From positions 1 to 64,000 of the forward strand of contig NZ_DBMV01000008.1 in assembly GCF_002298975.1 (NCBI RefSeq): a DNA stretch of 64,000 nucleotides, written 5' to 3'. The stretch is from Ralstonia sp. UBA689. GTDB taxonomy: Bacteria > Pseudomonadota > Gammaproteobacteria > Burkholderiales > Burkholderiaceae. Made by a program: the position numbers and the translations under genes. The notes beneath the pieces are model-generated. The model saw only the letters and a list, made by a program, of their open reading frames with translations, was not told where the DNA came from and did no database searches. Of the stretch, positions 23,559 to 32,420 are shown piece by piece (the stretch's first letter is position 1; each line of letters starts with the position of its first letter).

Positions 23559-25541
23559 CTACCCCGCCTGCAAGCGCCTCCACAACGTCGTCTTGCTGAT
23601 CCCCAACGCGGCGCACACCGCTTCGCGATCCCCATCATGCGCCGCCAGCGCGGCGCGAATCTCCTCCGCCTCCACGCCCCGGCTGCGTTCGCGCAGCGTC
23701 AATGCGGCCGTCTTGCCGCGCGTGGCCTGCGCGAATACCTCGGGCGCGATCATGCGCAGCACGTCTTGTGTGATGGCGCCGGTGCCCTCGGTGTCCAACA
23801 CATCGGTATCGGCCAGCTCCACGGCAATCCGCTCGATCACGCTCTGCAACTCGCGCACGTTGCCGGCCCAGGTATAGCGCCGCAGCGGCTCAGCAATGCC
23901 TGCCAACACGCGGGCGGCGACCTCGGCGCCGGGAATGCGCAACAGCAGGCGCGGCTCGCGACGCGCAGCCTGCACCAGCAGTTCGGCGGCCAGGGGCATC
24001 ACGTCGTCGGGGCGTTCACGCAGCGGCGGCAGCGCGATGCTCAGGATGTTGAGGCGGTAATAAAGGTCTGCGCGGAAGGTGCCGGCCTCCACCGCATCCG
24101 TCAGCGCGCGGTGCGTGGCGGCCACCACGCGGATGTCGACGCGCGTTGGCTCGGTGGAGCCCAGCCGCACCACCTCGCGCTCTTGCAACACGCGCAGCAG
24201 GCGGCTTTGCAGCGGCTGCGGCATCTCGCCAATCTCGTCGAGGAACAGCGTGCCGCGGTGCGCGGCTTCGATCAGCCCGGTCTTGCCGCCCTTGCGCGCG
24301 CCAGTGAAGGCGCCTTCTTCGTAACCGAACAGTTCGCTCTCCAGCAGCGCCTCGGGAAAGGCGCCGCAGTTGATGGCCACGAAGGGAAAGTCCCGCCGGG
24401 CGCTCAGCTCGTGCATGCTCTGCGCGACCATCTCCTTGCCGGTGCCGGACTCGCCCAGCACGAGTACGGTGGCGTCGGATTTGGCATAGCGCCGCACCAG
24501 CGTGCGCACGCGCTCGATGGGTGGCGATTCGCCCACCAGATCATCGAGCCGATAGCGCGCGCTGAACTGCTGCGGACGCTGGCGTGAACGCAGCGTGCGG
24601 TCCAGCCGCTCCACCGCACGGGATTCCTGGAAGGTGAACACGGTGCCGTTCGCGGCGCCGGTGCCTGTGCTTGCCAGCGGGCCACGGTGGATGACGTAGT
24701 TCACGCCGCGCACGGTGCCCAGCGTGTCGCCATCGGCATCAGGCAGCAGGCCCATCAGGTTGGGAGCGATGTCGAGCAACGGCCGCCCGGCGGCCTGCTT
24801 GGCGTCGATGCCCAGGGCAGTCGCCAACCGCTGGTTGATCGCCTCCACGCGGCCTTGCGCGTCGAGCGCGACCACGCCGTCGCGCAGATGCTGCAGCAGG
24901 TTGTCCAGGCGCTGGCGGCGCAGCGTTTCACGGCGCGTGGCCTGCACGACTTCCAGCGCGGTGTCGAAAGCCGCGCGCACCGAGTCGCGTGAATACAGGA
25001 ACACCGCGTTCATGCCGGCCTGCGCGGCCAGGTCCGTGACCAGGCCGGGGCCAACCACGGCGCCCACGCCACGGTCACGCAGATCGAGCACGCAGCTCTC
25101 TGCATCCTGGCGCGATACGTAGGAGGCAAACATCACGTCCATGCCATACGCGGCGACAAAGCGGCGCACCTCGTCGGGCGTCTCGCCGTGGGTGACGAGC
25201 GCCACCGATTGCACCGTGCCCGACGACGTGCGCCGCGCGCGGGCCAGCGCGTGCATCACGTCAAAGCCGGTGGGGTTGATGACAACCACCGGCAACGACA
25301 GGCGCGGCTTCAAATACGCGCCATTGGAGCCGCCCGCGACCACCACGTCGGGGCGCTCGGGGCCGGCGGCGTCGATCTCGCGCACGATGTCTTCAAAGCC
25401 GCGCGTGATGACGCGCAGCTCGGCGCGGTCGTTGTACTCGGCGGCAATGTCGAGGAACAGGTCGCTCAGGCGGCTGATGCCGCAGGCCCAAATGCGGGGG
25501 CGGCCAGCAAGATCGACGGAATCGGCGGGGGTGGGGCTCAT
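23559..25541 (-). CDS. prpR: Propionate catabolism operon activator PrpR (sigma-54 dependent)
   Basis: A 660-residue enhancer-binding protein, full length. Residues ~15-195 are the PrpR_N receiver-like domain that binds 2-methylcitrate; ~205-310 a PAS domain (ALDAQGRVEAINQRLATALG); ~330-575 the sigma-54 AAA+ domain with Walker A GESGTGKE (~365), the sigma-54 contact loop GAFTGA (~410) and Walker B GTLFLDEIGEMP; the C terminus is a Fis-type helix-turn-helix (REAVCAALGISKTTLWRRL). All activator residues are present. It is transcribed divergently from prpB, with a palindromic operator at 25602-25629 and a -24/-12 promoter between. It should activate prpBC-acnD-prpF when methylcitrate accumulates during propionate or odd-chain fatty-acid use. 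Confidence 0.95.
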   Translation of the reverse strand: MSPTPADSVDLAGRPRIWACGISRLSDLFLDIAAEYNDRAELRVITRGFEDIVREIDAAGPERPDVVVAGGSNGAYLKPRLSLPVVVINPTGFDVMHALARARRTSSGTVQSVALVTHGETPDEVRRFVAAYGMDVMFASYVSRQDAESCVLDLRDRGVGAVVGPGLVTDLAAQAGMNAVFLYSRDSVRAAFDTALEVVQATRRETLRRQRLDNLLQHLRDGVVALDAQGRVEAINQRLATALGIDAKQAAGRPLLDIAPNLMGLLPDADGDTLGTVRGVNYVIHRGPLASTGTGAANGTVFTFQESRAVERLDRTLRSRQRPQQFSARYRLDDLVGESPPIERVRTLVRRYAKSDATVLVLGESGTGKEMVAQSMHELSARRDFPFVAINCGAFPEALLESELFGYEEGAFTGARKGGKTGLIEAAHRGTLFLDEIGEMPQPLQSRLLRVLQEREVVRLGSTEPTRVDIRVVAATHRALTDAVEAGTFRADLYYRLNILSIALPPLRERPDDVMPLAAELLVQAARREPRLLLRIPGAEVAARVLAGIAEPLRRYTWAGNVRELQSVIERIAVELADTDVLDTEGTGAITQDVLRMIAPEVFAQATRGKTAALTLRERSRGVEAEEIRAALAAHDGDREAVCAALGISKTTLWRRLQAG

Positions 25542-25601
25542 GGCGTGGCCAGGGTGGCAGGAACGGCAGTCCGGTCATTATGCGCCGCGTATTTCCTTTT
25601 T

Positions 25602-25629
25602 TGAAATTGAAATTTCATAAATGAAATTA
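25602..25629. promoter_or_regulatory. Overlapping palindromes, probable PrpR operator
   Basis: Two perfect inverted repeats overlap: TGAAATT-GA-AATTTCA (25602-25617) and ATTTCAT-AA-ATGAAAT (25612-25627). They lie 75-100 bp upstream of the sigma-54 promoter, the distance typical of an enhancer for a sigma-54 activator, and 60 bp from the prpR start, so they could also mediate autoregulation. The assignment to PrpR is inference from position. Confidence 0.7.
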
Positions 25630-25701
25630 CGCGCACTTGGGCGGCGACGTCACATCCATACAAATCAAAGGCTTAGACGAGGCTGCCCGCCTGGCCCCGG
25701 G

Positions 25702-25718
25702 TTGGCCCGCTTCCTGCT
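25702..25718 (+). promoter_or_regulatory. Sigma-54 (-24/-12) promoter of prpBC-acnD-prpF
   Basis: TTGGCCCGCTTCCTGCT has the invariant GG and GC separated by exactly ten bases, as in sigma-54 promoters (consensus TGGCACG-N4-TTGC). Transcription would start near 25729, leaving a short leader before the prpB ATG at 25757. The adjacent PrpR has the GAFTGA loop needed to act here. Confidence 0.7.
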
Positions 25719-25756
25719 CTATCCGGCCAATCTTTCTGGAGCCCTCTGGAGCACGC

Positions 25757-26653
25757 ATGAGCACAACCAAACGACAACCCACCAGCGCCGGCGCCAAGTT
25801 CCGTCAGGCGGTGGCCGAGTCCCAACCGCTGCAGGTGGTGGGCGCCATTACCGCCTATGCCGCCAAGATGGCCGAGCAGACCGGCTTCAAGGCCGTGTAC
25901 CTGTCGGGCGGCGGCGTGGCTGCCAATTCGCTGGGCATTCCGGACCTGGGCATCAGCACGATGGAAGATGTGCTGATCGACGCCCGCCGCATTACCGACG
26001 CCGTGCAGATCCCGCTGATGGTGGACATCGACACCGGCTGGGGCGGCGCCTTCAACATCGCGCGCACCATCCGCTCGTTCATCAAGGCGGGCGTGGCGGC
26101 CGTGCATCTGGAAGACCAGGTCGGCCAGAAGCGCTGCGGCCATCGCCCAGGCAAGGAAGTGGTGCCGACCGACGAGATGGTCGACCGCGTGAAGGCCGCT
26201 GTGGATGCCCGCACCGATGACGACTTCGTCATCATGGCCCGCACCGACGCGGCCGCCGTCGAGGGCATCGACGCCGCCATCGAGCGCGCCGTGGCCTATG
26301 TGGAAGCGGGCGCGGACATGATCTTCCCTGAAGCGATGAAGACGCTGGACGACTACCGCCGCTTCAAGGCCGCCGTGAAGGTGCCCATCCTGGCCAACCT
26401 GACCGAGTTCGGCAGCACGCCGCTGTTCACCACCGACGAGCTGCGCAGCGCCAACGTGGATATTGCGCTGTACTGCTGCGGCGCGTATCGCGCGATGAAC
26501 GCAGCCGCGCTCAACTTCTACCAGACGGTCATGCGCGACGGCACGCAAAAGGCCGCCGTGGAAACCATGCAGTCGCGCGCAGACCTGTACCAATATCTCG
26601 GCTATCACGCGTACGAAGACAAGCTCGACGCATTGTTCGCCGCCAAGAAATAA
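25757..26653 (+). CDS. prpB: 2-methylisocitrate lyase
   Basis: A 298-residue member of the isocitrate lyase/PEP mutase superfamily. It cleaves 2-methylisocitrate to pyruvate and succinate, the last step of the methylcitrate cycle. The catalytic cysteine loop KRCGH is at about residue 124, preceded by the metal-binding MVDIDTGWGGAFNIARTI and LEDQVGQ; YLSGGGVAANSLGIPDLG is the N-terminal substrate loop. The start at 25757 has GGAG eight bases upstream and fits PrpB length; the longer frame upstream overlaps the promoter. First gene of the operon. Confidence 0.96.
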   Translation: MSTTKRQPTSAGAKFRQAVAESQPLQVVGAITAYAAKMAEQTGFKAVYLSGGGVAANSLGIPDLGISTMEDVLIDARRITDAVQIPLMVDIDTGWGGAFNIARTIRSFIKAGVAAVHLEDQVGQKRCGHRPGKEVVPTDEMVDRVKAAVDARTDDDFVIMARTDAAAVEGIDAAIERAVAYVEAGADMIFPEAMKTLDDYRRFKAAVKVPILANLTEFGSTPLFTTDELRSANVDIALYCCGAYRAMNAAALNFYQTVMRDGTQKAAVETMQSRADLYQYLGYHAYEDKLDALFAAKK

Positions 26654-26689
26654 CGCCCACCACACGCAACGAATCCAAGGAGACCACTC

Positions 26690-27859
26690 ATGAGCGAAGC
26701 AGACAACAGCACGCCGAACACCGGCGCTTTCAAGCCGAAGAAGTCGGTGGCCCTGTCGGGCGTGACGGCGGGCAACACCGCGCTGTGCACCGTTGGCCGC
26801 ACCGGCAACGACCTGCACTACCGCGGCTACGACATTCTCGACCTGGCCGCCGCCTGCGAATTTGAAGAAGTCGCGCACCTGCTGGTGCACGGCAAGCTGC
26901 CCAACAAGGCCGAACTGGCCGCCTACAAGGCCAAGCTGAAGGCGCTGCGCGGCCTGCCCGCCAACGTGAAGGCCGCACTGGAATGGGTGCCCGCCTCCGC
27001 CCACCCGATGGATGTGATGCGCACGGGCGTCTCGGTGCTGGGCACCGTGCTGCCCGAGAAGGACGACCACGCCACCCCCGGCGCGCGCGACATTGCCGAC
27101 CGCCTGATGGCCAGCCTCGGCTCGATGCTGCTGTACTGGTACCACTACAGCCACAACGGCAAGCGCATCGAAGTCGAAACCGATGACGACTCCATCGGCG
27201 GCCACTTCCTGCACCTGCTGCACGGCGTGGAGCCGTCCAAGTCGTGGGTCGACGCGATGCACGTGTCGCTCAACCTGTATGCCGAGCACGAGTTCAACGC
27301 CTCGACGTTCACGGGCCGTGTGATTGCCGGCACGGGTTCGGACATCTACTCCGCCATCACCGGCGCCATCGGCGCGCTGCGCGGTCCGAAGCACGGCGGT
27401 GCCAATGAAGTCGCGTTCGAAATCCAGAAGCGCTACGACACCCCGGACGAGGCCGAGGCCGACATCCGCCGCCGCGTCGAAGCCAAGGAAGTCGTGATCG
27501 GCTTCGGCCACCCGGTGTACACGGTGTCCGACCCGCGCAACAAGGTCATCAAGGAAGTGGCGAAGAAGCTGTCGAAGGAAGCCAGCAACACCAAGATGTT
27601 CGACATTGCCGAGCGCCTGGAAACCGTCATGTGGGACATCAAGAAGATGTTCCCGAACCTGGACTGGTTCAGCGCCGTGTCGTATCACATGATGGGCGTA
27701 CCGACGGCGATGTTCACGCCGTTGTTCGTGATTGCGCGCACGTCGGGCTGGGCAGCACACATCATCGAGCAGCGCATCGACAACAAGATCATCCGCCCGA
27801 GCGCGAACTACACCGGCCCGGAAGACCTGAAGTTCGTGCCGATCAGCAAGCGTCCGTAA
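26690..27859 (+). CDS. prpC: 2-methylcitrate synthase
   Basis: A 389-residue citrate-synthase-family enzyme that condenses propionyl-CoA and oxaloacetate to 2-methylcitrate. Family blocks: LHYRGYDILDLAAACEFEEVAHLL near the N terminus, CoA/oxaloacetate-binding GALRGPKHGGANEVAFEI, and GFGHPVYTVSDPRNKVIKE containing the catalytic His/Arg region, then TAMFTPLFVIARTSGWAAHI. It is shorter than hexameric citrate synthases, as expected for PrpC. An AAGGAG ribosome site precedes the ATG by 9 bases. It lies 36 bp behind prpB and before a repeat-filled 309-bp gap. Confidence 0.96.
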   Translation: MSEADNSTPNTGAFKPKKSVALSGVTAGNTALCTVGRTGNDLHYRGYDILDLAAACEFEEVAHLLVHGKLPNKAELAAYKAKLKALRGLPANVKAALEWVPASAHPMDVMRTGVSVLGTVLPEKDDHATPGARDIADRLMASLGSMLLYWYHYSHNGKRIEVETDDDSIGGHFLHLLHGVEPSKSWVDAMHVSLNLYAEHEFNASTFTGRVIAGTGSDIYSAITGAIGALRGPKHGGANEVAFEIQKRYDTPDEAEADIRRRVEAKEVVIGFGHPVYTVSDPRNKVIKEVAKKLSKEASNTKMFDIAERLETVMWDIKKMFPNLDWFSAVSYHMMGVPTAMFTPLFVIARTSGWAAHIIEQRIDNKIIRPSANYTGPEDLKFVPISKRP

Positions 27860-27871
27860 GAAAGCAAGAAG

Positions 27872-27919
27872 AGGAACGTCAACCCCAAGCCCACCGACGG
27901 TTTGGCCGTTGACGTTCCT
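27872..27919. repeat. 12-bp perfect inverted repeat after prpC
   Basis: AGGAACGTCAAC (27872-27883) is exactly inverted as GTTGACGTTCCT (27908-27919), separated by 24 bases. Just behind the prpC stop codon, it would form a stable mRNA hairpin that could protect prpBC message from 3' decay or partly terminate before acnD. No T-tract follows. Confidence 0.75.
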
Positions 27920-27924
27920 GCCCT

Positions 27925-28040
27925 GGATGGCGCCTTGAATTTGTGTTGCAGGGAGGGAAAAGAAGGGAGGCTTGTCTGAGCGCAGCGAGTTTGCCTCCCT
28001 TCCCTCCCTGCGACAGAAATTCAAGGGGTAGTCGCCATCC
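27925..28040. repeat. Long imperfect inverted repeat (REP/MITE-like) between prpC and acnD
   Basis: An arm of about 47 bp (27925-27971) is repeated in inverse orientation at 27993-28040 with a few mismatches and small bulges. Both arms contain GGATGGCG, CCTTGAATTT, GCAGGGAGGG and GGGAGGC in matching order. The loop is CTGAGCGCAGCGAG-like. It is non-coding and looks like an inserted extragenic palindromic element rather than a simple terminator. Confidence 0.75.
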
Positions 28041-28062
28041 CGGGCGCGCCTTTCTTTTGCTT

Positions 28063-28090
28063 ACTTTTCTTTGGCAAGACAAAGAAAAGT
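28063..28090. repeat. ACTTTTCTTTG hairpin, a dispersed Burkholderiaceae extragenic motif
   Basis: ACTTTTCTTTG (28063-28073) pairs perfectly with CAAAGAAAAGT (28080-28090) around GCAAGA. From memory, this motif with flanking TTTGCTT and GAGTCGGCCCCGG-like sequence recurs between genes in Burkholderiaceae and relatives. Its function is not known to me. It stands 78 bp before acnD. Confidence 0.7.
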
Positions 28091-28168
28091 GAGTCGGCCC
28101 CGGCAGGGGGCGAAACGAGGGATGCACCGATAGCATCAATCGACGACCAAACACCACGCAAAAGCACC

Positions 28169-30766
28169 ATGAACACCGCCCACCGCAAACCCCTCCCCGG
28201 CACCAAGCTGGACTACTTCGACGCCCGCGAAGCCGTCGAGGCCATCGCCCCGGGCGCCTACGACAAGCTGCCGTACACCTCGCGCGTGCTCGCCGAGAAT
28301 CTGGTACGCCGCTGCGACCCCGCCGCGCTCACCGCTTCACTCAAGCAGTTGATCGAGCGCAAGCGCGACCTGGATTTCCCGTGGTTCCCGGCGCGCGTGG
28401 TGTGCCACGACATCCTGGGCCAGACCGCGCTGGTTGACCTCGCAGGCCTGCGCGACGCGATTGCCGACCAGGGCGGCGACCCGGCCAAGGTCAACCCGGT
28501 GGTGCCGGTGCAGTTGATTGTCGACCACTCGCTGGCGGTGGAATGCGGCGGCTTCGACCCCGATGCCTTCGCCAAGAACCGCGCCATTGAAGACCGCCGC
28601 AACGAAGACCGCTTCCACTTCATCGACTGGACCAAGCTCGCGTTCAAGAACGTCGACGTGATCCCGGCGGGCAACGGCATCATGCACCAGATCAACCTGG
28701 AGAAGATGTCGCCGGTCATTCAGGCGCAAGACGGCGTGGCCTACCCCGACACCTGCGTTGGCACCGACAGCCACACGCCGCACGTGGACGCGCTGGGCGT
28801 GATCGCCATCGGCGTGGGCGGGCTGGAAGCCGAAAACGTGATGCTCGGCCGCGCGTCGTGGATGCGCCTGCCCGACATCGTGGGCGTGGAGCTGACGGGC
28901 CAACGCCAGCCCGGCATTACCGCCACCGACATCGTGCTGGCGCTGACCGAATTCCTGCGCAAGCAGAAGGTCGTGGGCGCGTACCTGGAGTTCTACGGCG
29001 AAGGCGCATCCAAGCTGACGCTGGGCGACCGCGCCACCATCTCCAACATGGCGCCCGAGTACGGTGCCACGGCGGCGATGTTCTCGATCGACCAACAAAC
29101 GCTGGAGTATCTGCGCCTGACCGGCCGCAGCGACGAGCAGGTCAAGCTGGTCGAGACGTATGCCAAGGCCGCTGGCCTGTGGTCCGACACGCTCAAGCAC
29201 GCTGAATACGAGCGCGTACTGCGTTTCGACCTGTCGAGCGTGGTGCGCAACATGGCCGGCCCGTCCAACCCGCACGCACGTGTGGCAACGACCGACCTGG
29301 CCGCCAAGGGCATCGCCGGCAAGTGGGAAGAAACGCCGGGCCAGATGCCGGATGGCGCCGTCATCATCGCGGCCATCACGAGCTGCACCAACACGAGCAA
29401 TCCGCGCAACGTGATTGCCGCCGCGCTGCTGGCACGCAATGCCAATCGACTGGGCCTGACGCGCAAGCCGTGGGTGAAGAGCTCGCTGGCGCCCGGCTCC
29501 AAGGCGGTGGAGCTGTATCTGAAGGAAGCGGGACTGAAGGAAGAGCTGGAAAAGCTCGGTTTCGGCATCGTCGCGTTTGCGTGCACCACGTGCAACGGCA
29601 TGAGCGGTGCGCTGGACCCGAAGATCCAGCAGGAGATCATCGACCGCGACCTGTACGCCACGGCCGTGCTGTCGGGCAACCGCAACTTTGATGGCCGCAT
29701 CCACCCGTATGCCAAGCAGGCGTTCCTGGCATCGCCGCCGCTGGTGGTGGCGTATGCGATTGCGGGCACGGTGCGCTTCGACATCGAGCGCGACAGCTTC
29801 GGCACCGACGCCAACGGCAAGCCGATCCTGCTCAAGGATCTGTGGCCGACCGATGAAGAGATCGACGCCATCGTGCGCGCATCGGTCAAGCCGGAGCAGT
29901 TCCGCCAGGTGTACATCCCGATGTTCGAGCAGCGCAGCGAAAACACCGCCAAGGTGAGCCCGCTGTACAACTGGCGCCCGCAGAGCACCTACATCCGCCG
30001 CCCGCCGTACTGGGAAGGCGCGCTGGCCGGCGAGCGCACTCTCAAGGGTCTGCGCCCGCTGGCGGTGCTGGGCGACAACATCACGACCGACCACCTCTCG
30101 CCGTCCAACGCCATCCTGGCCAGCAGCGCCGCCGGCGAATACCTCACCAAGATGGGCCTGCCGGAAGAGGACTTCAACTCGTACGCCACGCACCGCGGCG
30201 ACCACCTGACCGCGCAGCGCGCGACGTTTGCCAACCCCACGCTCATCAACGAGATGGCCGTGGTGGATGGTGTGGTGAAGAAGGGGTCGCTGGCGCGCAT
30301 CGAGCCCGAAGGCAAGGTCACGCGCATGTGGGAAGCGATTGAAACCTACATGGAGCGCAAGCAGCCGCTGATCGTGATTGCCGGTGCCGACTACGGCCAG
30401 GGCAGCTCGCGCGACTGGGCCGCCAAGGGCGTGCGCCTGGCTGGCGTGGAAGCCATCGTGGCAGAAGGCTTCGAGCGCATCCACCGCACCAACCTGATCG
30501 GCATGGGCGTGCTGCCGCTGGAGTTCAAGCCGGGCACGACGCGCCTGACGCTTGGCATTGACGGCACCGAAACCTTTGACGTGATCGGCGAGCGCAAACC
30601 GCGCACGGACCTCACGCTCGTCATTCATCGCAAGAACGGTGAGCGCGTGGAAGTGCCCGTCACGTGCCGCCTGGACAGCGATGAGGAAGTCTTGATCTAC
30701 GAAGCGGGCGGCGTGCTGCAGCGCTTTGCGCAGGACTTTTTGGAATCGAACAAGGAAGCAGCATGA
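28169..30766 (+). CDS. acnD: Fe/S-dependent 2-methylcitrate dehydratase AcnD
   Basis: An 865-residue aconitase-superfamily enzyme; it dehydrates 2-methylcitrate to 2-methyl-trans-aconitate and needs PrpF for physiological activity. The three cluster cysteines are in TSCTNTSNPRN (~404) and FACTTCNGMSG (~470), with further blocks GTDSHTPHVDALGVIAIGVGG and, in the swivelling domain, GADYGQGSSRDWAAKG. Length and order match AcnD, not the PLP-free PrpD dehydratase, which is absent here. The start has no strong Shine-Dalgarno. It is separated from prpC by 309 bp of repeats and overlaps prpF by four bases (ATGA). Confidence 0.95.
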   Translation: MNTAHRKPLPGTKLDYFDAREAVEAIAPGAYDKLPYTSRVLAENLVRRCDPAALTASLKQLIERKRDLDFPWFPARVVCHDILGQTALVDLAGLRDAIADQGGDPAKVNPVVPVQLIVDHSLAVECGGFDPDAFAKNRAIEDRRNEDRFHFIDWTKLAFKNVDVIPAGNGIMHQINLEKMSPVIQAQDGVAYPDTCVGTDSHTPHVDALGVIAIGVGGLEAENVMLGRASWMRLPDIVGVELTGQRQPGITATDIVLALTEFLRKQKVVGAYLEFYGEGASKLTLGDRATISNMAPEYGATAAMFSIDQQTLEYLRLTGRSDEQVKLVETYAKAAGLWSDTLKHAEYERVLRFDLSSVVRNMAGPSNPHARVATTDLAAKGIAGKWEETPGQMPDGAVIIAAITSCTNTSNPRNVIAAALLARNANRLGLTRKPWVKSSLAPGSKAVELYLKEAGLKEELEKLGFGIVAFACTTCNGMSGALDPKIQQEIIDRDLYATAVLSGNRNFDGRIHPYAKQAFLASPPLVVAYAIAGTVRFDIERDSFGTDANGKPILLKDLWPTDEEIDAIVRASVKPEQFRQVYIPMFEQRSENTAKVSPLYNWRPQSTYIRRPPYWEGALAGERTLKGLRPLAVLGDNITTDHLSPSNAILASSAAGEYLTKMGLPEEDFNSYATHRGDHLTAQRATFANPTLINEMAVVDGVVKKGSLARIEPEGKVTRMWEAIETYMERKQPLIVIAGADYGQGSSRDWAAKGVRLAGVEAIVAEGFERIHRTNLIGMGVLPLEFKPGTTRLTLGIDGTETFDVIGERKPRTDLTLVIHRKNGERVEVPVTCRLDSDEEVLIYEAGGVLQRFAQDFLESNKEAA

Positions 30767-31947
30767 GCCATCCTGCACAAATCAAGATTCCCGCCACGTA
30801 TATCCGTGGCGGTACCAGCAAGGGCGTGTTCTTCCGTCTGCAGGACCTGCCGCTGGCTGCGCGGGAGCCCGGTGCAGCCCGTGATGCGCTGCTCATGCGC
30901 GTGATCGGCAGCCCCGACCCGTACGGCAAGCAGATCGACGGCATGGGCGGCGCCACGTCGAGCACGAGCAAGACCGTCATCATCAGCAAGAGCACGCGGG
31001 CCGATCATGACGTGGATTACCTGTTCGGCCAGGTCTCCATCGACAAGCCTTTTGTGGACTGGTCGGGAAACTGCGGCAACCTGTCGGCCGCCGTTGGCCC
31101 GTTCGCCATCAGCAATGGTTTGGTGGACGCCAGCCGGGTGCCGCAAAACGGCGTTGCCGTCGTCCGCATCTGGCAGGCCAACATCGGCAAGACCATCATT
31201 GCGCACGTGCCGATCACCAACGGTGCGGTGCAGGAAACGGGCGACTTTGAACTGGACGGCGTGACCTTCCCGGCTGCCGAAGTGCAGCTCGAATTCCTTG
31301 ACCCGGCGGCCGAAGAAGACGGTGACGGCGGCGGCGCGATGTTCCCCACCGGCAACCTCGTCGACGATCTGGACGTGCCCGGCGTTGGCACGCTCAAGGC
31401 GACGATGATCAACGCGGGCATTCCGACGATCTTCATCAACGCGGATGCCGTCGGCTACACCGGCACCGAACTGCAGGACGCCATCAACGGCGATGCCAAG
31501 GCGCTGGCGATGTTCGAGACCATCCGCGCGCACGGCGCCGTGCGCATGGGCCTGATCAAGAACATCGACGAGGCCGCCACGCGGCAGCACACGCCCAAGG
31601 TGGCGTTTGTGGCGCCACCGAAGGACTACGTTGCGTCGAGTGGCAAGAAGGTTGGCACAGGCGATGTGGACCTGCTGGTGCGCGCGCTCTCCATGGGCAA
31701 GCTGCACCACGCGATGATGGGCACGGCGGCTGTCGCTATCGGCACGGCGGCGGCCATTCCGGGCACGCTGGTCAACCTCGCGGCCGGTGGCGGCGAGCGC
31801 AACGCAGTGCGCTTCGGACATCCGTCCGGCACGCTGCGGGTGGGCGCCGAGGCCAAGCTGGTGGACGGCGAATGGACGGTCACCAAGGCCATCATGAGCC
31901 GCAGTGCGCGTGTGCTGATGGAAGGCTGGGTGCGCGTGCCGGGCTGA
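30763..31947 (+). CDS. prpF: 2-methylaconitate isomerase / AcnD accessory protein PrpF
   Basis: A 394-residue member of the PrpF/diaminopimelate-epimerase-like fold. It isomerises 2-methyl-trans-aconitate to the cis form so that the cycle can proceed after AcnD. Typical segments: IPATYIRGGTSKGVFF at the N terminus, DGMGGATSSTSKTVII, the conserved NCGNLSAAVGPFAI, and GTPIFINADAVG-like (GIPTIFINADAVG). The start overlaps the acnD stop (ATGA), so translation is coupled. It ends the operon; a strong terminator follows 26 bp later. Confidence 0.95.
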   Translation: MSHPAQIKIPATYIRGGTSKGVFFRLQDLPLAAREPGAARDALLMRVIGSPDPYGKQIDGMGGATSSTSKTVIISKSTRADHDVDYLFGQVSIDKPFVDWSGNCGNLSAAVGPFAISNGLVDASRVPQNGVAVVRIWQANIGKTIIAHVPITNGAVQETGDFELDGVTFPAAEVQLEFLDPAAEEDGDGGGAMFPTGNLVDDLDVPGVGTLKATMINAGIPTIFINADAVGYTGTELQDAINGDAKALAMFETIRAHGAVRMGLIKNIDEAATRQHTPKVAFVAPPKDYVASSGKKVGTGDVDLLVRALSMGKLHHAMMGTAAVAIGTAAAIPGTLVNLAAGGGERNAVRFGHPSGTLRVGAEAKLVDGEWTVTKAIMSRSARVLMEGWVRVPG

Positions 31948-31972
31948 ACTCGCTGAAGGCGCACGCAAAATG

Positions 31973-32011
31973 AAACCGCCGCATCCGGCTGAGGCCTGGA
32001 TGCGGCGGTTT
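31973..32011 (+). terminator. Rho-independent terminator of the prp operon (probably bidirectional)
   Basis: AAACCGCCGCATCC (31973-31986) and GGATGCGGCGGTTT (31998-32011) are a perfect 14-bp inverted repeat, followed on the plus strand by TGTTGTTTTTC. The A-run on the other side lets it also serve the convergent monooxygenase gene ending at 32028. Confidence 0.92.
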
Positions 32012-32027
32012 TGTTGTTTTTCAGTGA

Positions 32028-32336
32028 TCAGTTTGCGCCGGCGTTCTTCATGCCCAGCACCTCGATCGGTGCAATCTCGGGCGGCGTGGCCAGCAGCTCG
32101 GCCGCGTTGGCCATCAGCGCCTTGGCGATGGGGCCGTCCAGATGGGCCTGGCGGTCCTGCTCGCTGGCAAACGCATCGAAAATGCCGAACACGTTGGGCG
32201 CTATGCGCAACGCAAACCAGATGGGGGTGGTGGCTTCCTGATTGGCCATCTGCAGGCCAGCCGCGAGAAAGTCGGCCACTGCTTGCTCCTTGCCCGGCTT
32301 GGCGACGAGGCGGGCAAATAGTGCGTGCTTGATCAT
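32028..32336 (-). CDS. Antibiotic biosynthesis monooxygenase (ABM) family protein
   Basis: A 102-residue ferredoxin-like ABM-fold protein: HALFARLVAKPGKEQAVADFL at the N terminus, TPIWFALRIAPNVFGIFDAFASEQDRQAHL in the middle. Relatives include putative quinol monooxygenases (YgiN-like) that act without cofactors, usually as dimers. AGGAGACCCAAG precedes the start, a good ribosome site. No operon partner. The exact substrate cannot be given. Confidence 0.85.
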   Translation of the reverse strand: MIKHALFARLVAKPGKEQAVADFLAAGLQMANQEATTPIWFALRIAPNVFGIFDAFASEQDRQAHLDGPIAKALMANAAELLATPPEIAPIEVLGMKNAGAN

Positions 32337-32420
32337 CTTGGGTCTCCTGATACCGTGCAGGAGGGAACCTGCGCGGTCAGGCGTACTTTAAGCCGAAAGC
32401 TGCGTGCCCCATCAAACGAA

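Noticed and set aside
25673..28024. 783-codon minus-strand frame across prpB and prpC
   Set aside because: His/Val/Arg-rich shadow of two well-identified genes; no ribosome site and no recognisable domain.
28337..30778. 813-codon minus-strand frame opposite acnD
   Set aside because: Antisense shadow of acnD; composition bias only.
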